In this document: positions 62,271 to 64,000 of the stretch, in pieces
Numbering within the stretch: position 1 is the first letter of the stretch
How the letters are laid out: each line of letters opens with the position of its first letter
Assembly: GCF_042466685.1 (NCBI RefSeq)
Contig: NZ_CP170448.1
Coordinates: 1,612,001-1,676,000, forward strand
DNA length: 64,000 nucleotides
From: Vreelandella sp042466685
GTDB lineage: Bacteria > Pseudomonadota > Gammaproteobacteria > Pseudomonadales > Halomonadaceae
Direction: 5' to 3'
Notes under the pieces: model-generated
What the model saw: only the letters and a program-made list of their open reading frames with translations
Told to the model about the DNA's origin: nothing
Databases searched by the model: none
Translations under genes and position numbers: made by a program

Positions 62271-62382
62271 CGACGACCCTTTGTCTTTATGGCTCCTTAA
62301 TAAAAATTGCATCTTGGGTTGGCAAGTAGCAGGTGTTGTCCTGGCACTAGTGTGCTTTGTTCACCAAGGCGAGTAAGATAGC

Positions 62383-62392
62383 TGTATAGACA
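62383..62392 (+). promoter_or_regulatory. Candidate HutC operator
   Basis: TGTATAGACA, an imperfect dyad inside CTGTATAGACAAACGG, 27 bases before the hutC ATG. HutC repressors are known to bind TGTATA/TATACA-like dyads and to control their own gene. Match judged by eye. Confidence 0.5.
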
Positions 62393-62418
62393 AACGGTCT
62401 TAATCGAAAAGGAGCTTC

Positions 62419-63132
62419 ATGACGCGTTCTCCCCTCTACCAGCAGATCCGTCAACATCTGTTGGATAAGATTCAGTGTGGAGATTGGCAGCTGAATCATC
62501 AGATACCTACGGAAGAGCGGCTGGCGAAAGACTTTGGCGTGAGCCGGATGACGGCTAATAAGGCCATCAGGGATTTGGTGCAGCAAGGGTACCTCGTGCG
62601 TCAACCCGGTGTCGGTACCTTCGTTACCGACCGTAAGGTTGAGTCCTCTTTGGTGGAGGTATACAACATTGCCGAAGAAGTACTTTCGCGTGGGCATCGA
62701 TACAGTAATAAGGTCATCACCCAAGAGGCGATTGAGGCAGATGATGAAGTGGCGCTGCGCTTAGGCGTGAGACTTGGCAGCCGGGTGTTTCATACCCTCT
62801 TGGTGCACTATGAGAATGACATTCCGATTCAACTTGAGAACCGTTACGTCAATCCTCGTTGGGTGCCGGATTATTTGGACACCGATTTTTCGCGCCATAC
62901 ACCTAACGAAGTGCTGGTCGCCGCTTGCCCCATAACGGATATGGAGCATATCGTTGAAGCGGTGCTCGTGGATGAGCAAACCGCAAAGTGGCTAAGTATT
63001 GATACCCAGACCCCCTGCCTGAGCATGGTGAGGCGTACCTGGTCTGATGAGCATTTGATTAGCTATGCGCGCCTGCTCCACCCTGGCGACCGCTATAAGT
63101 TACGCTCCTCCCTGCAACGAAAAACCGCCTAA
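62419..63132 (+). CDS. hutC: Histidine utilization repressor HutC (GntR family)
   Basis: The 237-residue protein has a GntR winged helix (SPLYQQIRQHLLDKIQCGDW, QIPTEERLAKDFGVSRMTAN, KAIRDLVQQGYLVRQPGVGT) and a UTRA effector domain (EVALRLGVRLGSRVFHTLLV, IPIQLENRYVNPRW, LSMVRRTWSDEHLISYARLL). The match to HutC is strong: urocanate releases it from hut operators. AAAAGGAG precedes the ATG. The other hut genes should lie to the right, beyond a membrane protein gene on the opposite strand. Confidence 0.92.
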   Translation: MTRSPLYQQIRQHLLDKIQCGDWQLNHQIPTEERLAKDFGVSRMTANKAIRDLVQQGYLVRQPGVGTFVTDRKVESSLVEVYNIAEEVLSRGHRYSNKVITQEAIEADDEVALRLGVRLGSRVFHTLLVHYENDIPIQLENRYVNPRWVPDYLDTDFSRHTPNEVLVAACPITDMEHIVEAVLVDEQTAKWLSIDTQTPCLSMVRRTWSDEHLISYARLLHPGDRYKLRSSLQRKTA

Positions 63133-63151
63133 ATCGATGTTAAAAGCTCAG

Positions 63152-63174
63152 CGAGGTCGGTTCCTTCGACCTCG
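63152..63174. terminator. Bidirectional hairpin between hutC and the YjiH-family gene
   Basis: CGAGGTCG, a 7-base loop and CGACCTCG: an 8-bp perfect stem between two converging genes. No T-run of note. Confidence 0.5.
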
Positions 63175-63197
63175 TGATTTGTCATTAATGCCAGCAT

Positions 63198-64000
63198 TCA
63201 ACTGATCAGTGACTGAACCAGGTAGCCCGCGGGCACCGCAAGTAGCAAGCTCAATGCAACGCGAATAAACCACACGATGAGCATGCGGCCTACTGAAAAC
63301 GGAATAGTGGTAGAGAGAATGCAGGGGATGGAAGCAGAAAAGAACAGCACAGCAGAGACTGATACCACGCCTGCCGCGAAACGGGCGACGAATTCGGCCT
63401 CGGCCATCAGTAGAGCCGGTAAGAACATTTCTGCCAACCCGGAAGCAGATGCCTGGGCCAGTGCCGCGGCGTCATCTAACCCCCAAATGGCGACAAAGGG
63501 GTAAAACAGCCACCCCAGCCATTCAAATAAAGGTGTGTATTTGGCGACGAGCAGCCCGATTAAGCCTACCGACATGATCGACGGCAGGATGCTGATAGCC
63601 ATTATCAACCCTTCTTTAAAATTGAGCGCTACGCTGCGGTGAAGGCTTGGCGCGTTGGCGGCAACCTCCGTGCCTGCTTGCCAGGCAGTACTTAAGCGCT
63701 TCCCCGCGATTGCCTCCGGTTCTCCGTCACGCTTATGGTCATCCATGTTTGCCAGAGGCGGCAGTCGTACCGTGACCGCCGTGACGATGAACGTAATCAC
63801 CAGGGTGAGCCAGAAGTACAAATTCCAAACGCTCATAAGATCCAGCGTACGCGCCACGATGATCATGAACGTTGCCGACACCGTGGAAAAACCGGTGGCG
63901 ATGATGGCGGCTTCCCGGGCTGAATACTGTCCCGCTTGATAAACCCGATTGGTAATCAATAGCCCGATCGAGTAACTACCCACAAAAGAAGCAACGGCAT
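63198..64000 (-). CDS. YjiH-family nucleoside-recognition (Gate) membrane protein, 3' part
   Basis: The frame is open to the window edge, so at least 267 residues of the C-terminal part are visible. There are about seven membrane helices, including MAISILPSIMSVGLIGLLVA, FVARFAAGVVSVSAVLFFSA and LSLLLAVPAGYLVQSLIS. SIPCILSTTIPFSVGRMLIV is the Gate-domain style end. A possible internal GTG start at 63983 is rejected because the frame continues upstream in AVASFVGSYS, a typical in-family stretch. Genes of this family often accompany hut genes in Halomonas (from memory). Transport role is likely; the substrate is unknown. Confidence 0.8.
   Translation of the reverse strand, partial: AVASFVGSYSIGLLITNRVYQAGQYSAREAAIIATGFSTVSATFMIIVARTLDLMSVWNLYFWLTLVITFIVTAVTVRLPPLANMDDHKRDGEPEAIAGKRLSTAWQAGTEVAANAPSLHRSVALNFKEGLIMAISILPSIMSVGLIGLLVAKYTPLFEWLGWLFYPFVAIWGLDDAAALAQASASGLAEMFLPALLMAEAEFVARFAAGVVSVSAVLFFSASIPCILSTTIPFSVGRMLIVWFIRVALSLLLAVPAGYLVQSLIS

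Overview
The window (about 64 kb) looks like the chromosome of a gamma-proteobacterium of the Halomonadaceae (Halomonas/Vreelandella type). This is inferred from the protein flavour, the hutC-YjiH pair, the PhaC remnant, the Pat-type acetyltransferase and the moderate GC of the core genes; no 16S gene is present to prove it. The left three quarters is a surface-polysaccharide region.

Layout. (1) 1-5.1 kb: dTDP-L-rhamnose genes rfbB (partial), rfbD, rfbA and rfbC, with two coiled-coil proteins of unknown function inserted between rfbD and rfbA. (2) 5.1-12.7 kb: a very AT-rich stretch that looks acquired. It holds a frameshifted minus-strand gene remnant, a TPR-methyltransferase, a 1229-residue multi-glycosyltransferase, a heptanucleotide tandem repeat, and a sulfotransferase fused to a hexapeptide acetyltransferase. 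(3) 12.7-25.2 kb: two near-identical ugd genes bracketing four glycosyltransferase-type proteins (one fused to an AlgX/AlgJ-like acetyltransferase domain) and cysQ, whose product removes the PAP left by sulfotransferases. (4) 25.2-30.9 kb: a RES/Xre-type toxin-antitoxin pair, pgm, and a divergent pair made of a membrane Nudix-like protein and a PP2C phosphatase. (5) 30.9-34.4 kb: about nine tandem ~245-bp palindromic REP/BIME-type units interrupted by a MazF/PemK pair whose toxin carries an in-frame stop, ending next to a REP-associated tyrosine transposase (RAYT). (6) 34.4-49.5 kb, minus strand: one tightly overlapping operon, kpsC-kpsS-SDR-membrane sulfatase-like protein-type I PKS-alpha-oxoamine synthase-rfaH. 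It resembles the rhizobial rkpA-G-H-I-J capsule region and predicts a PKS-made, amino-acid-condensed lipid used for Kdo-linked capsule. (7) 49.7-64 kb: a sensor diguanylate cyclase, an AEC transporter, tRNA-Arg(CCT) followed by an integrase stub cut by a REP element, cbpA-cbpM, and a small stress/redox-type group (ferritin-like proteins, diguanylate cyclase, DksA-like protein, Pat acetyltransferase, FNR/CRP regulator). A phaC remnant with an internal deletion, hutC and a partial YjiH-family gene close the window.

How it fits together (inference): Pgm, RfbA-D and Ugd supply dTDP-rhamnose and UDP-glucuronate. The glycosyltransferases build an acidic polymer that is probably sulfated and acetylated, with CysQ clearing PAP. 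KpsS/KpsC place a Kdo linker on a lipid that may come from the PKS/oxoamine-synthase/SDR set, and RfaH would allow transcription through these long operons.
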